Counted from the stretch's first letter, positions 26,689-38,076 are shown. The stretch: DNA of 64,000 bases from Arbacia lixula (GCA_963669155.1 OZ022583.1:16280035-16344034), one strand, 5' to 3'. Numbers and translations: made by a program. The notes: a model not told the origin generated them from the sequence alone.

Positions 26689-26830
26689 GAGGAGGAGGAG
26701 GAGGAGGAGGGGGAGTAGAAGTAATAGTAGTAGCAGTAGAAGTAATAGTAGTAGCAGTAGGAGCAAGAGTAGTAGAAGCAGAAGAGGTAATAGTAAAACA
26801 AGTACATTAGTAGAAGTAATAGTAAATTAA
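26046..26830. repeat. (TAG)n triplet array with 158-bp higher-order unit
   Basis: About 785 bp of AGT/TAG triplets with scattered variants and a GGA patch at 26688-26712. A variant-rich segment starting GTGATAGTAGTGGTTATAAT occurs at 26351 and again at 26509, exactly 158 bp apart, followed both times by GTGGTTGAAATTGCGTAGTA. Poly-Leu, poly-Val, poly-Ser and poly-Tyr/Thr frames arise from this array and are not genes. Confidence 0.95.
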
Positions 26831-28231
26831 ATAGTTGTAGAAGTAGAAATGGGAGAAAGACGAGGAAGTGCTTGCTGTTTCTACCACTAAATTATACACA
26901 TGCACATGATGAAGGAAATACCATCCATACACACATTTTTCACCCAAAATAAGAATCCCTGTATGAATGTAATTACCTCTGTCCACATGTGTTCTTCATT
27001 TCTTTCCTACACTTGACACTTGGCAACATTACACATTTTAGACCCACTCATACAACATACCAGTGTAACAAAACGTTAATGCTCTTGGGAGGGGTACATT
27101 TCAACATTCCTTGTTGAAACTTGACTAGTGACCAAACTTGCTGATTGAAGGGGAAAACTTGAATTACACCCTTTTAGCTTGATGGGCTCCCGTACGTGTC
27201 ACGAACAAGGAGGGTTAAATGAAAATATGGACTTTTAAACCAACATTACAGGCAGCTGTCAGTGTTTTTGCTTGAAATGTCAACGCCCCAGGATTTGAGG
27301 TGACAGAAGTAATGTTTGCGGGCACGTACAGACACACTATTCTGCCCTTCTCATACTGTCTCGCTTGTATTAAGACCAAGTTAGTTTACGCTTCAAGCTA
27401 GCCCACGGCTATCCAAGCCGTAATGTTACATTCACAATGTTACGTGACAGCAGGAATCTAATATAATGTGTGATTCATGATGTTTGAGGTTTATTCAGGT
27501 GGTTTCGTATGCAAAGCCTTTTTAATTTGGATGCTTGATCTCCTCACATCAATATGTCTAGTTGCACGATAAGCCAGTGTCTGATCTGAACATAATGAAG
27601 TTTTTTGTCAGTTATGCATAAACATGTATTACTCTTGGTGCATGCCTTTTGTATTCCTGACCTGTATGTGCACCACTGCGCATTGTGATGAAAATATTCT
27701 CTGCATTGAATATGATGTCATGGCATGTCATTTTGTTGAAGGAATTTAAGGCACATTTGTTGACAAGATGATAACCTAGCGCCTGGTAGCCAAACTACTT
27801 GCTGAATTGCCTACATTTATCTCTTCGTACTGTCCTTAAAATGATGTCAAGAAAAGAAACACTCTGGAAGAAAATAAAGTTAGATTATCTTTTATTCAAA
27901 TGCAACAACTAAAAAGAATATTTAACATTCATCACTGCCATGTAGAAGCAACTCAAGGCTTGATTTTATATTCTGTTGAAGACGTCTATCTTTCAAAAAT
28001 TCATATTTTTGGGCACGGCAATGAAATAATAGTAATAATAATCATAAAATATTTACAGCTTTTTTGCTGATGCAGTTTGTAAGATTCAAAAAGCTGAAAA
28101 ATAGCCGCAAAAAAAGGAGAAGGAAAATTCCACAATATTTGAGGGACTCCCGTTCATATACACAACTATCTGTAGTGCATCAACACAAATTGCCACAAAC
28201 GTTGTGCTAATTTGCAGATTGGTGGCATATA
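26831..28231. other. No gene recognised
   Basis: No coding region or repeat recognised. Confidence 0.5.
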
Positions 28232-28462
28232 CACTTCAGCTCAAAGGAATTGGCATAGGTAAAGGGAAAGGGAAGAAAGGGAAGGAGCCGCAGTTTTAAA
28301 CCATGTTATATTTTGTCCAGTTCTGCATAAAACATGATGCTTTTTAGGCTGAAGCATCATATTTCATGCTGAACTGGACAAAATATACCGGGGTTTGAAA
28401 CTGTGGCTACTTGCCTTTCTTCTCTTTCCCTCTCCCTATGCCAATTCCTTTGAGCTGTAGTG
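28232..28462. mobile_element. Palindromic TA-MITE, copy 2
   Basis: Full-length, starting CACTTCAGCTCAAAGGAATT after TA and ending CCTTTGAGCTGTAGTG. The right-hand TA is replaced by TC. The arms pair through TATATTTTGTCCAGTT and AACTGGACAAAATATA. Confidence 0.92.
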
Positions 28463-29255
28463 TCTGAACAGGGTTAATTACCCCCCCCCCCCCCTCCTCA
28501 CCAGGTAGATGTACAGAGAACAATGGCTAATCTGCATTTACCAAACTTTTGAGAGTATATCATACAAAATAAAGAAAAAGCCTACAATCTAGCCTAGCTG
28601 ACACATGTCCACGCATTATCCAGGTACTAGTGAAGAAGGAGACAAAAGGGGAAAAAAATCGGGAGAGGATCAAGAAAAATGTGCTTTTGAGGTCAAAAAG
28701 TCTCATGCCATGCCATGGGAGTTGAAAATCTCAGTGAAAACATGGCCGAGATTATATCCCGGGTTTGGCACGTAGCACACACTGTGCAGTGATAAATGTG
28801 AGTGATAGGAGTGTTGCGCTATTCACTGTTGGAAAACACCTCTTTCTTTACATTGCATTTTTGGAGGTGAAAAAGACACACAAAAGAACAGATAGGTCGG
28901 AATCAGGTTATCTGGGTTTTTATGAAAGGAGAGAGCTTTCGCATCCAAAAAAACTGGAGATTAAATAATTACTGCAGGAATACACACAATGGGGTACCGC
29001 ATTTTATTTTGGTAATGGGTTGTCTATGCAGACAGATGGTAGTCTACTTTCTAAGCCAAGAATGAGGATTGTTTCCCAAACTTTCCCCAAACTTCCTCAT
29101 CTGTTCTGCACCATACATTTGTCTGGATAAAAAATCTGAGACGCTCTCTAAAACCATCTATCTTCTATTATATACCGTGACTTGCAGTCTTTAGATCCAA
29201 ACTTGATGATTTGTTAAGAATTCATTCCTTTAGAGTTGTTCAAAGAGTGCAATTG
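28463..29255. other. No gene recognised; poly-C run
   Basis: A C run of about 14 lies at 28480-28494. Nothing else is recognised. Confidence 0.5.
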
Positions 29256-29542
29256 GTACCCCTTGTATAAAATTTACCATTAATGGCATCTCTGTCATCA
29301 ATGGTAACTTCCATGGTAACACCACTCGCCAGCATATCCAATTCAAAGTTTCCAAAGAAGCTGCCACTGACAGTAAAAATTATCAGTAATGGTATATGTT
29401 TCATGCAAACAGGACCCAGCACATTAACAACAACAAAGCCAACACAGATATATCATTTATGTAAGTCTCCCAAGATATCCACAGAAGTTACCATTGATAG
29501 CAAAGTTACCATCAATGGTAAGTTTTATGCAACAGGGTCCAT
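29256..29542. mobile_element. Candidate foldback MITE with TTACCAT repeats
   Basis: The left side GGTACCCCTTGTATAAAATT, followed by TTACCATTAATGG and TCAATGGTAACTTC, is complementary in the same order to the right side ending TTTTATGCAACAGGGTCC. The imperfect arms are about 65 bp. An additional copy of CATGCAAACAGGACCC lies internally. Borders and target duplication are not determined. Confidence 0.55.
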
Positions 29543-29909
29543 CACTCTCATTGGAATTGGTTAAGCTCCTGGTAAATAAAACAGACTCCTTGACACAGAA
29601 ATGGTTGATTGCACATGTTATTATGTAATTGTGTGATATATGTGCTGCTAATAAAACCAACATTGTATGATAAGGTATTTTTTGCCAATACGTTTGCACA
29701 TGGTATTCATACTAGGAGTAAATACCACGTAAAATCTACTTGCAACCTAACAGAATGAAAATATGCAACTGAGGGGAGCTAAACATGGGGTTCCTATGGA
29801 ATTACTGTCTGGTTGTAATCTGAAAGATAACATCATAATCACTTCTGCAAATATGATATAGATACTGGTGGCTGCAGGAGGAAACATCACAGAGCGTTCT
29901 TAATGCGGG

Positions 29910-30035
29910 TTTTACACACGCTGAGGGAACGTACATTAGTGACAAGCTGAAGGCGAGCGACTTATTTGTTACCGAAGTAGCAGTGGCAAGCCCAGAGGCT
30001 TAAAAATTTTGTGAAGTTTACGACAACAAAGCAGC
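29910..30035 (+). repeat. Dispersed repeat, copy 1
   Basis: Matches 40068-40211 in the opposite orientation. Shared pieces include TGAGGGAA, GGCGAG, GACTTATTTGTTACC / GACTAATTTGTTCCC, CCCAGAGG and TTTACGACAACAAA. Class unknown. Confidence 0.65.
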
Positions 30036-30055
30036 ATAGAGATATTAGTTATATA

Positions 30056-30277
30056 CACTACAGCTCAAGGAATTGGCATCCAGTAAAGGGAAAGGGAAGA
30101 ATGGGAAGGAGCCGCAGTTTTAAACCGCGGTATATTTTGTCCAGTTCTGCATGAAACATGATGCTTTTTAGGCTAAAGCATTGTGTTTCATGCTGAACTG
30201 GACAAAATATACCACGGTTTAAAACTGCGGCTCCTTCCCTTTCCCTTTCCCTATGCCAATTCCTTTGAGCTATAGTG
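30056..30277. mobile_element. Palindromic TA-MITE, copy 3
   Basis: Full-length copy with TA on both sides (30054-30055 and 30278-30279). One arm reads TTTTAAACCGCGGTATATTT and the other its complement with small differences. The left purine stretch carries a CCAGTAAAGGG variant. Confidence 0.93.
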
Positions 30278-30521
30278 TAAGTCTCCTAAGAGCATTTAGT
30301 CTAACATATTCCTCGTATTCCCATCCATTTTACGTTGATTGAAGACATGGAGACATGACTGTGATTAGGTCAACGTGCATCCATTTCATGCCTCACATCC
30401 TGACAGACCACCTTTGAATGCCACCCACAGGGTACAATGTCTTGGCTTGAAGTTTATGTACAACTTACATGTACTCAATGTAAGTCAACTCCCACTCGGA
30501 TTATTATTTCAAATATAACTA

Positions 30522-30682
30522 CACTCCAGCTCAAAGGAATTGGCATAGGGAAAGGGAAAGGGAAGAAAGGGAAGGAGCTGCAGTTTTAAACCGCAGTATA
30601 TTTTGTCCAGTTCAGCATGAAGCACGATGGTTTAGCCTAAAAAGCATCATGTTTCATGCTGAACTGGACAAAATATACTGCG
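30522..30682. mobile_element. Palindromic TA-MITE, copy 4, right-truncated
   Basis: The left arm, loop and the first half of the right arm are present. The copy then stops after AAATATACTGCG, losing the purine/pyrimidine end and the right terminus. Confidence 0.9.
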
Positions 30683-31204
30683 AAAAAACAGTCTGATATT
30701 CCCAAAAAGTGCTTTTTAAAATTTGCCCCCCCTCCAAAAAAAATGAAATTTTAATATAACATTTGATTTTCTTCCATTCTAAACCAGATGACAGACAAGA
30801 AGGTGTGACATTTGAAGTCATACATGTAAGAATCAAACTGGTAATAAATAAATAGTCCCTATGGACTGATCCCTCCCCTCCTTCACATTGAAATATGGTC
30901 CTGTTTTGGCTCAGAAGGTGTGCGTGTGTGTATGGATTCTGAGTAGGCCTACTCACTTGGGGAAAGAAACAGGAAAAAGGGGACATTTTATGTTGTCAAA
31001 ACTGGAATGTGACGGTATGAACAATGAAAAAGGTACATGCACTTGTGTGGTTGACAATAACAGGAATAACTGTTCCCCAAAGTATTGCAAATAGGGCTAC
31101 ATTGAAAAATAACCAAACTGGTCCTCATGCCAAAATTAAGCTTTTAATTTCACAGACAGATTACGTGTAAGCGTGCCACAAGTTAGAAAGACACATATCG
31201 AGGA
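30683..31204. other. No gene recognised
   Basis: No coding region recognised. The open frame at 30654-30986 (minus) begins within the truncated MITE and has no known domain. Confidence 0.5.
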
Positions 31205-31250
31205 GAAGGGAAGAAGGAGGAGGAGGAGGAGGAGAAGAAGAAGAAGAAGA
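31205..31250. repeat. (GGA)n(GAA)n microsatellite
   Basis: Short purine triplet array changing from GGA to GAA units. Confidence 0.9.
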
Positions 31251-31520
31251 ACTTCCAGATATTTTGCCAATGAAGTCTATTGAGCATTTGTGCATCTAAA
31301 GTACTCTCCAACATCTCCAACATTTTCTCACAATTGAAACTCAGTCTGACAGTGTGTTTTGCTAAGCACCACTGGACTGGGGAGTGTTCTGCTGTCTACC
31401 CATAACGTGACTGTCAATCACATGAACTGCTTCATTGACAGACCAATATCATCTGTGCAAACATGGAGTTTAGTAGAACATCATCATTCTTCACAAGCAT
31501 AGTTCACTCTACAGGAATAT

Positions 31521-31606
31521 GTGCACCTATAGTTTCTAAACCCAAATTCATGTCAGCTGTGATGTGCACCTATAGTTTCTAAACCCAAGTTCATGTCAGC
31601 TGTGAA
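31521..31606 (+). repeat. 43-bp tandem duplication
   Basis: GTGCACCTATAGTTTCTAAA begins at 31521 and again at 31564, and both units run through CATGTCAGCTGTGA with one substitution. Confidence 0.9.
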
Positions 31607-32039
31607 ATTCCTAGGCTAAGCTTTCCTGCTTTATTTGTTCATTTCTGTGTGATATGATCTCCGTGGATAATGTGCCCTGTACCTGACTCTGTATTTTGTC
31701 TTTTGCCTCAAGCAAGCTTCATAAAACATGAAAATATAATGCTGGGGCTGAACAGACTCTTTTATAACTTGTGTAAAAAGAGATTTGCAGCAAAGTGGTA
31801 CTGCCCCGATTATTTGGAGTGTGGTGATTTAGGGTTTGAATTGGGTGAATTTAAGGGGCGATTTAGGGGCTTTTATTGCCTCTTAAAAATGTCAATCTCA
31901 ACAGGCTTTGGTCACCCTGGCAATGTCCTTGAGTAAACTGGGCCTATAGCTGGCCTGATTCTATGGGTTATGGGGAGGAGGAATGCAAAAGAAATAAGGA
32001 AGAAGTCAGAGGACATGATGTTTAGAGGAGAAAGATGCA

Positions 32040-32560
32040 GAAGGAAGAGGAAGAAAGATGAAGAAAGAGGAAGGAGGAGGAAGGAGGGAGGAGGAGGGAG
32101 GGAGGAGGGAGAAGGGAGGAGGGAGGAGGAGGGAGGGAGGAGGAGAGGGAGGAGGAGGGAGGGAGGAGGAGGGAGGGAGGAGGAGGGAGGGAGGGAGGAG
32201 GGAGGAGGGAGAGAGGAGGGGGGTGGGAGGAGGGAGGAGGAGGGAGGAGGGAGGGAGGGAGGAGGGAGGGAGGGAGGGAGGGAGGAGGGAGGAGGGAGGA
32301 AGAGGGAGGAGGGAGGAGGGAGGAAGAGGGAGGAAGAGGGAGGAAGAGGGAGGAAGAGGGAGGAAGAGGGAGGAAGAGGGAGGAAGAGGGAGTAGGAGGG
32401 GAGCAAGGAGAAGCAAGGAGGAGGAATGAGCAGGAAAGAGGAAGAAGGAGCAGGAAGAAGCAGGGAGGAAGAGGATGAATAGGGGGGGGGGGGGGGAGAA
32501 AAGGAAGAGAAATATAGAGGAGAAGGGGGGAGAAGAGGATTGATAAAATATGTATGAGAT
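32040..32560. repeat. Polypurine tract (GGAGGGAG/GGAAGAGGGA)n
   Basis: About 520 bp almost purely G/A on the plus strand. Its parts are GGAGGGAGG units (32070-32290), an array of GGAAGAGGGA units (32298-32390), and a G run of about 14 at 32482-32496. The Pro/Ser/Leu-rich and Glu/Gly/Arg-rich frames crossing it are composition artefacts. Confidence 0.95.
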
Positions 32561-33715
32561 GGGGATCAGAAGGAGGACAAAAAGAGAAAAGGTAAACGAA
32601 AATGATAACCCTATGAACAACAACAAGAGCTACATGTACACAACATCAGTAACAACAATATGAACAAGATAAACAACAAGCAACACATTGCCAATTTGTT
32701 ATCTCTTTCAAGAGAAGCATGTTTACTAACATAATTGGGTAGGAGGTTTGAAATATTGTTCAGTATGTTTAGACTACCTGTAGATTACATGTAGGGCTAA
32801 CATTATGTCACAAAAAGTAAAGCATGCCTGAAGACACAAATATGCCAGCTCACAATGGAAAAATACCAAATGTACATGAAGCTGTGCACTGAGATTTTGA
32901 GGTGTGATAAGGTTGTACAGGAATGCATGTGGGGGAGCTTGTTTGTGACATCTGCATAGTGAAAGCAGGGAGGTGTAAGAACTGGAGTCGGCACGAAGAG
33001 TACATGTAATTTATTCCTAAACCACTCGTGTTCATTGATAACACAATAGAATATTTGATGCATTTGGTTCTCTGATCCAGTGACAACAGCCACCAAATAT
33101 GCACAAAATATTTGGGATGCATTTTGAGGAATACATATTTTGCATGCACAGATGATATCAAAACTGCTTCATGTACTGAACTGCATGTGCAGTAGTAGTA
33201 CATCTTGTAATGATACGATTCTGTGAATTTCAGATTGCATTGTTGTTTCTTCTTTGTGAAAACTGTAGAAAATATGTCAGGGAAATGCCTCCACATCGCA
33301 CATTGGTCAATCATATTTCCTTACAAATATCCTGTAAGTTGTTTGAGTGTTTCTCCTTCCATGGAAACAACCTCAATTTCATGTCCGGATGTGTCCGAAA
33401 AAGTTTTTGGACCAAATTCATTCTACAATTTTATCAAAATTTCCCTTCGCTCACCCCATAACTAATTCACATTGTGTGTGCGTATCAAGATCAGCTATGA
33501 ACTACATGTACCAGCGAAGGTTGAACGGTTGACATATTTCTCAAACCAGATTTTCTTTTGTTATTCAGTGGAAGGAACTACCCAATTAGCAATACAGTGT
33601 ATTATTTAAAACACTAGAATGTCTTGGATTTTTATGAGGTGGTGGTCATGATAGATCAAAGGAAGTCTGATCTGAGCACAATCCATTCATGATACAGGTC
33701 CATGGTGGATAGAAT
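32561..33715. other. No gene recognised
   Basis: Overlapping open frames at 32803-33465 on both strands show no family I recognise. Confidence 0.45.
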
Positions 33716-33920
33716 AAGCCATTTTTATAATGTATTCACAACTTTCCTGGTAACATCTTATTACCTTCACCTGTTTCCTAATTCAATTTCAATGGGTGGG
33801 ACGCCCTTTGAATCTAATAGTTGTTGCTACTCAGACAAACCTTGAACAAGTTTGGGGGTTCCTATGAGTACTGTATCGTTTAAATGACGTGAATAAAATT
33901 TGAATACATAACAAAAAAGG
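33716..33920. mobile_element. AAGCCATT-type inverted-repeat MITE, copy 1
   Basis: Similar along its length to 54412-54632. It starts AAGCCATTTTTATAATGTAT and ends GTGAATAAAATTTGAATACA, with shared ATTCAGTCTGAATGG / ATTTCAATGGGTGG and ACTCAGACAAACCTT. The inverted ends are clearer in the second copy. Confidence 0.75.
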
Positions 33921-35321
33921 TCTTTTGATTCTACATCTACAGTACCTACATGCACATCATATATGTTCATGGCTTATCATAGTAACTGAAGATAAAAACA
34001 TGTGATACATTAGTGGTTAAAATCAACCCTTTCTGCACGATGACCCTTTTTATCTTTTTTTGCCTGTCATGGATACTGACATTGATGTACAAAAAAATTT
34101 TGCCTAAAAACATTACAATCACATTTAAAGTCTTGTTCTAAAAATAATATCTTTCCCAGAATGCATAAACAAGGTTGGTCAAAATGACATTGAAACATGT
34201 ACATGTACATAAATCACTTATAGGCATCTTTCAACGTCAGGATAATGGGCACATATTTCACTTTTTTCAGCAATTTGCCATTTTTTCCATTCTACAATTT
34301 TCCTTCTTGCTCAATACATGTAGTTCATGCTTAGTTTGGTAGTCTGCTCTTGCAAAGAACATAAAAACACCTGTGAAAATGTAATTCTTCAAAAGATATA
34401 ATGTAAAACGCTGCGTGTTTGTTTCTAGACATTCAAGCTTGAAAAGTAGACGAGTCACTAGTTCATGAAATCACAGGAATTGCATCTCCATGTAGATCTA
34501 CATGTACAGTAAATGCCCAAAGAGGGGACTTTACCTGTCATGGTTAATCTGAAAGGAGCTGCATGTATAAGTCATTACCTGTTCAAAAGTGAATCTACAC
34601 ATAACCAAGAAATGGATTTCAGAGTTTTATGACGTACTGATACTGATACTGGTACTTTGATCAAGACTTTTTGGTAAAAACTAAATACTTGATTTTCCCT
34701 GACAAATTTGTAATGGCTTCCCCCAGCAGGTTTCTCCACCCTATCCTTCCATCTCTGGTATGAAAGAGGGAGCGTGACAAATGCTGCTGTGCAGGGTTGC
34801 AAATCTGTCCCCTCTGGGTCACAGGTCATTGCTACGGCAACCCTTGTAAACTACCCCACATTAGAAGTGCATGTACACTACACGTTTACATGGTTCATCT
34901 TCCACCCCTTCCTGGCAGTAGAGAGGTTGTCATTCCAGTCGGATAAAAAAAGAATAGATCCCGTTTGGTTTGTTGCAAAGAATGCGGGTTACAGGTCACT
35001 TGCTACTGTACCACAGAACTACACTGTATTGTCACAATCAATATCAATGATCTTTGGAATATGATGGGTTAGTCTCATTGTCAGGATCGGCCTGTGTCCT
35101 ACAATACGCAGCGCATCCTTGGGCAAATATGCGAGCAGGTGTGGAATTCCATTGACTTACAGGCGACTGGTGTCGCACAATGTGAATAATGATGAAAAAC
35201 GAACCATTAGGCAGATGAGGCTCTTTGTTACATTGCGACACCCGCGAGAGGTGCAATGAAATGCATTCAACCAGTATGAAACTTCAAGGATAGTCATACT
35301 ACAATGTACATGTACAATGTA
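33921..35321. other. No gene recognised
   Basis: No coding region or repeat recognised. Confidence 0.5.
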
Positions 35322-35552
35322 CACTACAGCTCAAAGGAATTGGCATAGGGAAAGGGATAGGGAAGAAAGGGAAGGAGCTGCAGTTTGAAACCACAGTATA
35401 TTTTGTCCAGTTCAGCATGAAACACAATGCCTTTTAGGCTAAAGCATCGTGTTTCATGTTGAACTGGACAAAATAAACCATGGTCTAAAACTGCGTCCCC
35501 TTCCCTTTCTTCCCTTTCCCTTTCCCTATGCCAATTCCTTTGAGCTGTAGTG
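35322..35552. mobile_element. Palindromic TA-MITE, copy 5
   Basis: Full-length with TA at both borders (35320-35321 and 35553-35554). The arms pair across a TTTTAGGCTAAAGC loop. Confidence 0.93.
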
Positions 35553-35975
35553 TAGTTTAGCTAACCATAAACAAAAGCTGTTCAAAGTGGATATCTTGAA
35601 TACTAGTTTACAGACAAGACGTTATGTAAAGTACAAACTGTATTGAGCTCAATTTTTGTTCTCTACATTCATTCCATTGTTGCATATGAATTCATATCTA
35701 CAGGTCGGCAAATTTATTTGAGCATGTACTTTCATGTGTCTTTGTGTCAGTAGGTGAAAGGTTATTATAAACCATCACACAGTGATCAATATGATATTAA
35801 ATGGAAAGGGACAAACAATTTGATAAAAAGCGTTGCAATACACTCTACAAAGTCACAAACATTCCACCAAGCCCTTGAATGATCACTAAAAAGCCACCTG
35901 TCACATCCACAAGTGACGGAAATCAAACTCTCAGTTGGCATTATTCTATTTCTATCAACTTTAGGCCATTCACTT

Positions 35976-36487
35976 TTAAGGTAGGGTAACCCTTTTGAAG
36001 GGGAAAAATGTACAGTATTCCAAGGAAATTGAAGGAAAACTTCCATCGCAACATTAGAAGTGGAAACAGCCTTTGAGCAGAATTACATTGATCACTTGAT
36101 TTTTTAAATGAACATAGATCAGAACTATTGAGATGTGGTACCTACAGCCTAGAGACCAAGACCACAACAGTATATTGGCTACAAACAACAACAGTCTTTC
36201 ACTTTTCCTGAAAAGGTTTGAACAGCTTTCACTGTGAGATTTCATACTGTACATGTTACCTTCAGGGTATACACTCCAGCTCAAAGGAATTGGCATAGGG
36301 AAAGGGAAAGGGAAGAAAGGGAAGGACCCACCGTTTTAAACCACAGTATATGTTGTCCAGTTCAGCATGAAACATGATGCTTTTGAGGCTAAAGCACCTT
36401 TCCCTATGCCAATTCATTTGATCTGTAGTGTACTTCTGACCCATGTCATGTTTCATGACTTTTTTAAAAGGGCTACCCTACCTGTAA
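35976..36487. mobile_element. TTAA-type MITE, family B variant, split by a TA-MITE
   Basis: The left end TTAAGGTAGGGTAACCCTTTT and the right end AAAAGGGCTACCCTACCTGTAA form inverted repeats of about 20 bp that resemble, but differ from, the AGACAGGGTGTCCC ends of family B. The interior shares GCCTAGAGACC, CTTTTCCTGAAAA, GTGAGATTTCATAC and GTTTCATGACTTT with 21357-21821. The element is interrupted at 36272-36430 by palindromic MITE copy 6. Confidence 0.8.
36272..36430. mobile_element. Palindromic TA-MITE, copy 6, internally deleted and nested
   Basis: Has the family's left terminus and most of the left arm, loses nearly all of the right arm, and ends with CTATGCCAATTCATTTGATC and GTAGTG. TA is present on both sides. 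Removing it leaves GGGTA-TA-CTTCTG, which aligns with GGGTATACTGCCC in the uninterrupted host element near 21760. Confidence 0.92.
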
Positions 36488-36770
36488 CTCCAATACACAG
36501 AAAAGGCCATGAAGTCATCCACATCAGACGTTCAATGTTTGATGCTTTGTATTGTACTTCACTCTTAGTAAATGAGGGTGTTTTCTCCTTCATTTCACAT
36601 GTCCATTCTTCAGTTACAAATGACACTTTTTTCCAATCACCACTGCCCAGACACAGTGAAAGCACTGTTGGACACAGAGAGCAATAGCATGTGTAGCCCT
36701 GTTCACATGATGCAAGCATTAGTGCGAACCACAATCATACTCAATAGCAAATATTCACAAAGGAGTTTTA

Positions 36771-37105
36771 AATTTAGTCCACACTTTAAGCAAAGTTTGT
36801 GGCATATAAGCAGCTATAAGTACATTTGATTCAGCACATGAACTTCAAAAATGTCCAATAATGAATGTGTGTGTTAGCATAGGGTGCTAAATTGTAAATT
36901 CATGCTAGTTGCTATGTTTAGACCACATTGAAACCAAATCAACTTAAATAAACTACCGCTTAAACCATAGTAAATAGCGTGAATTTATCACCTTTCGCAA
37001 AAGCTTACAATATTACTGGACCTTATTGAAGTATACATGCTAAATCGAGTATACTTATCTGCTTGTATGCCACAAACTTTGCTTAAACCGTGGGCTTAAT
37101 CTAAA
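36771..37105. mobile_element. Inverted-repeat MITE with TTTAAGCAAAGTTTG ends
   Basis: TTTAAGCAAAGTTTGTGGCA at about 36788 is matched on the opposite strand by the sequence ending at about 37088. Imperfect pairing extends about 40-50 bp in total, through ATAAGCAG. No target duplication is clear. Confidence 0.75.
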
Positions 37106-37263
37106 ACTATCTTTTTATTTTGGGGCATAGAGTCAACCCCTCCATTCACACATTCCTCCATTCCTCCATTCATACGTACAAGCATGAAATGCAAACATTG
37201 GAGTAGCGTCCAATCCAATGCAATATTTTGTATTTATACGTACATGATCCCCAACACAGATCT

Positions 37264-37416
37264 GGGCCCCTTAACATAAAGGTTTGCAATCAAAATGGCA
37301 ATGGCCAATCAACATCATTGTTTCATGCACTATTTTTTCAAAAGAATGACCAGTAACCAATCAGAATTTGTCTTTTAAATTTGCGATTGATCGCAAACCT
37401 TTATGTTACGGTGCCC
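37264..37416. mobile_element. TAACATAAAGG inverted-repeat MITE, copy 1
   Basis: Ends GGGCCCCTTAACATAAAGG and, on the opposite strand, GGGCACCGTAACATAAAGG, both continuing into TTTGC(A/G)ATCA. It lies 100 bp beyond the splice donor of the TPR exon, inside the presumed intron. A diverged copy is at 52814-52975, sharing AATGGCAATGGCCAATCAAC and CCAGTAACCAATCA. Confidence 0.85.
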
Positions 37417-37515
37417 TGGTTGTGGTTCAAGACTGTGAGCTAGTTTATCTTCCATCCCTTGTCAAGAGGGTTGCTGAAAGACAGAGGACTATTCACACAT
37501 ACATCTTCCTCTTAC
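37417..37515 (-). other. Intron start downstream of the TPR exon
   Basis: Begins with the donor GTAAGAGGAAGATG on the minus strand. No acceptor leading to a recognisable following exon was seen anywhere from here down to position 1, so the intron probably exceeds 37 kb. Confidence 0.6.
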
Positions 37516-37896
37516 CTTAGGCCACTTCGCGTTGAGCTCCCTCGCCCGGATGGCATCCGTTAGCGCCCGCTCGTAATCCTTCAACTTGACGTGCGCGGCC
37601 GAGCGGTTGCTGTACAGCACGTGATTGGCTGGATCGAGCTCCAACGCCTCCGTGTAGAGCCGGATGGCACGAGGGAAGTCCGCGTTCTGGCATGCCTCGT
37701 TACTCTGCCGTGTCTTCTCCTGAAACAGCGCCCTCTTATCCGACATTGGGAGAGGGGCGGCCGCTACTGCAGGGGTGGCAGCGGTGGTTGCTGTTATAGC
37801 GCCAGCAAGGCTGGCATTGCTGTTACTGTTGGAGCTGTTAATGGAATCTCTGCTGGTTGTGCTGGTGTCATCTTGGACATCGGTTGAGGAGGGTTT
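37516..37896 (-). CDS. TTC28: Coding exon of a TPR protein, probably TTC28 N-terminal region
   Basis: A 381-bp exon of 127 codons, phase 0 at both ends. On the minus strand it follows a pyrimidine-rich acceptor (CATTTTCGATCAG) and is followed by a consensus donor (AAG then GTAAGA). A stop lies in frame shortly upstream of the acceptor. Residues 1-50 are Ser/Thr/Asn- then Ala/Pro-rich. Met51 could be an internal residue or a start. Residues 58-91 and 92-124 form two tetratricopeptide repeats, with hallmark ALELDP, YSNRSAA and ERALTDAIRA. The closing LNAKWPK matches the exon-end region of animal TTC28, a large cytoplasmic TPR scaffold linked to the midzone and midbody in cytokinesis. The two Asn of the Hsp70/Hsp90 carboxylate clamp are present (Asn66, Asn97), but the clamp Lys position is Thr62. 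Hop/STI1-like TPR proteins are the main alternative. The remaining exons lie outside the window or are not recognised. Confidence 0.82.
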
Positions 37897-38076
37897 CTGA
37901 TCGAAAATGGAATGAAATACATGTTACTACAAAATAATGCAATCATACAAGTAATCCAATTACATGTTTGTACCTCTCGCTCACAATATAACAAGGCATT
38001 AGCAATATTGTGTCTCGCCCACTTGCGAAAATAACCAGAAATATCGCGATCTCCGTTGCTACGCAAAAGACTTGTC
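37897..38076 (-). other. Intron end or 5' flank next to the acceptor
   Basis: Holds the acceptor and pyrimidine tract of the TPR exon. No further coding is seen. Confidence 0.55.

Noticed and set aside
26020-26766. 248-codon poly-Leu/Tyr/Thr frame, the second longest in the window
   Set aside because: Pure product of the (TAG)n array.
31912-32626. Several 120-206-codon Pro/Ser/Leu or Glu/Gly/Arg frames
   Set aside because: All read through the polypurine tract; no non-repetitive protein sequence.
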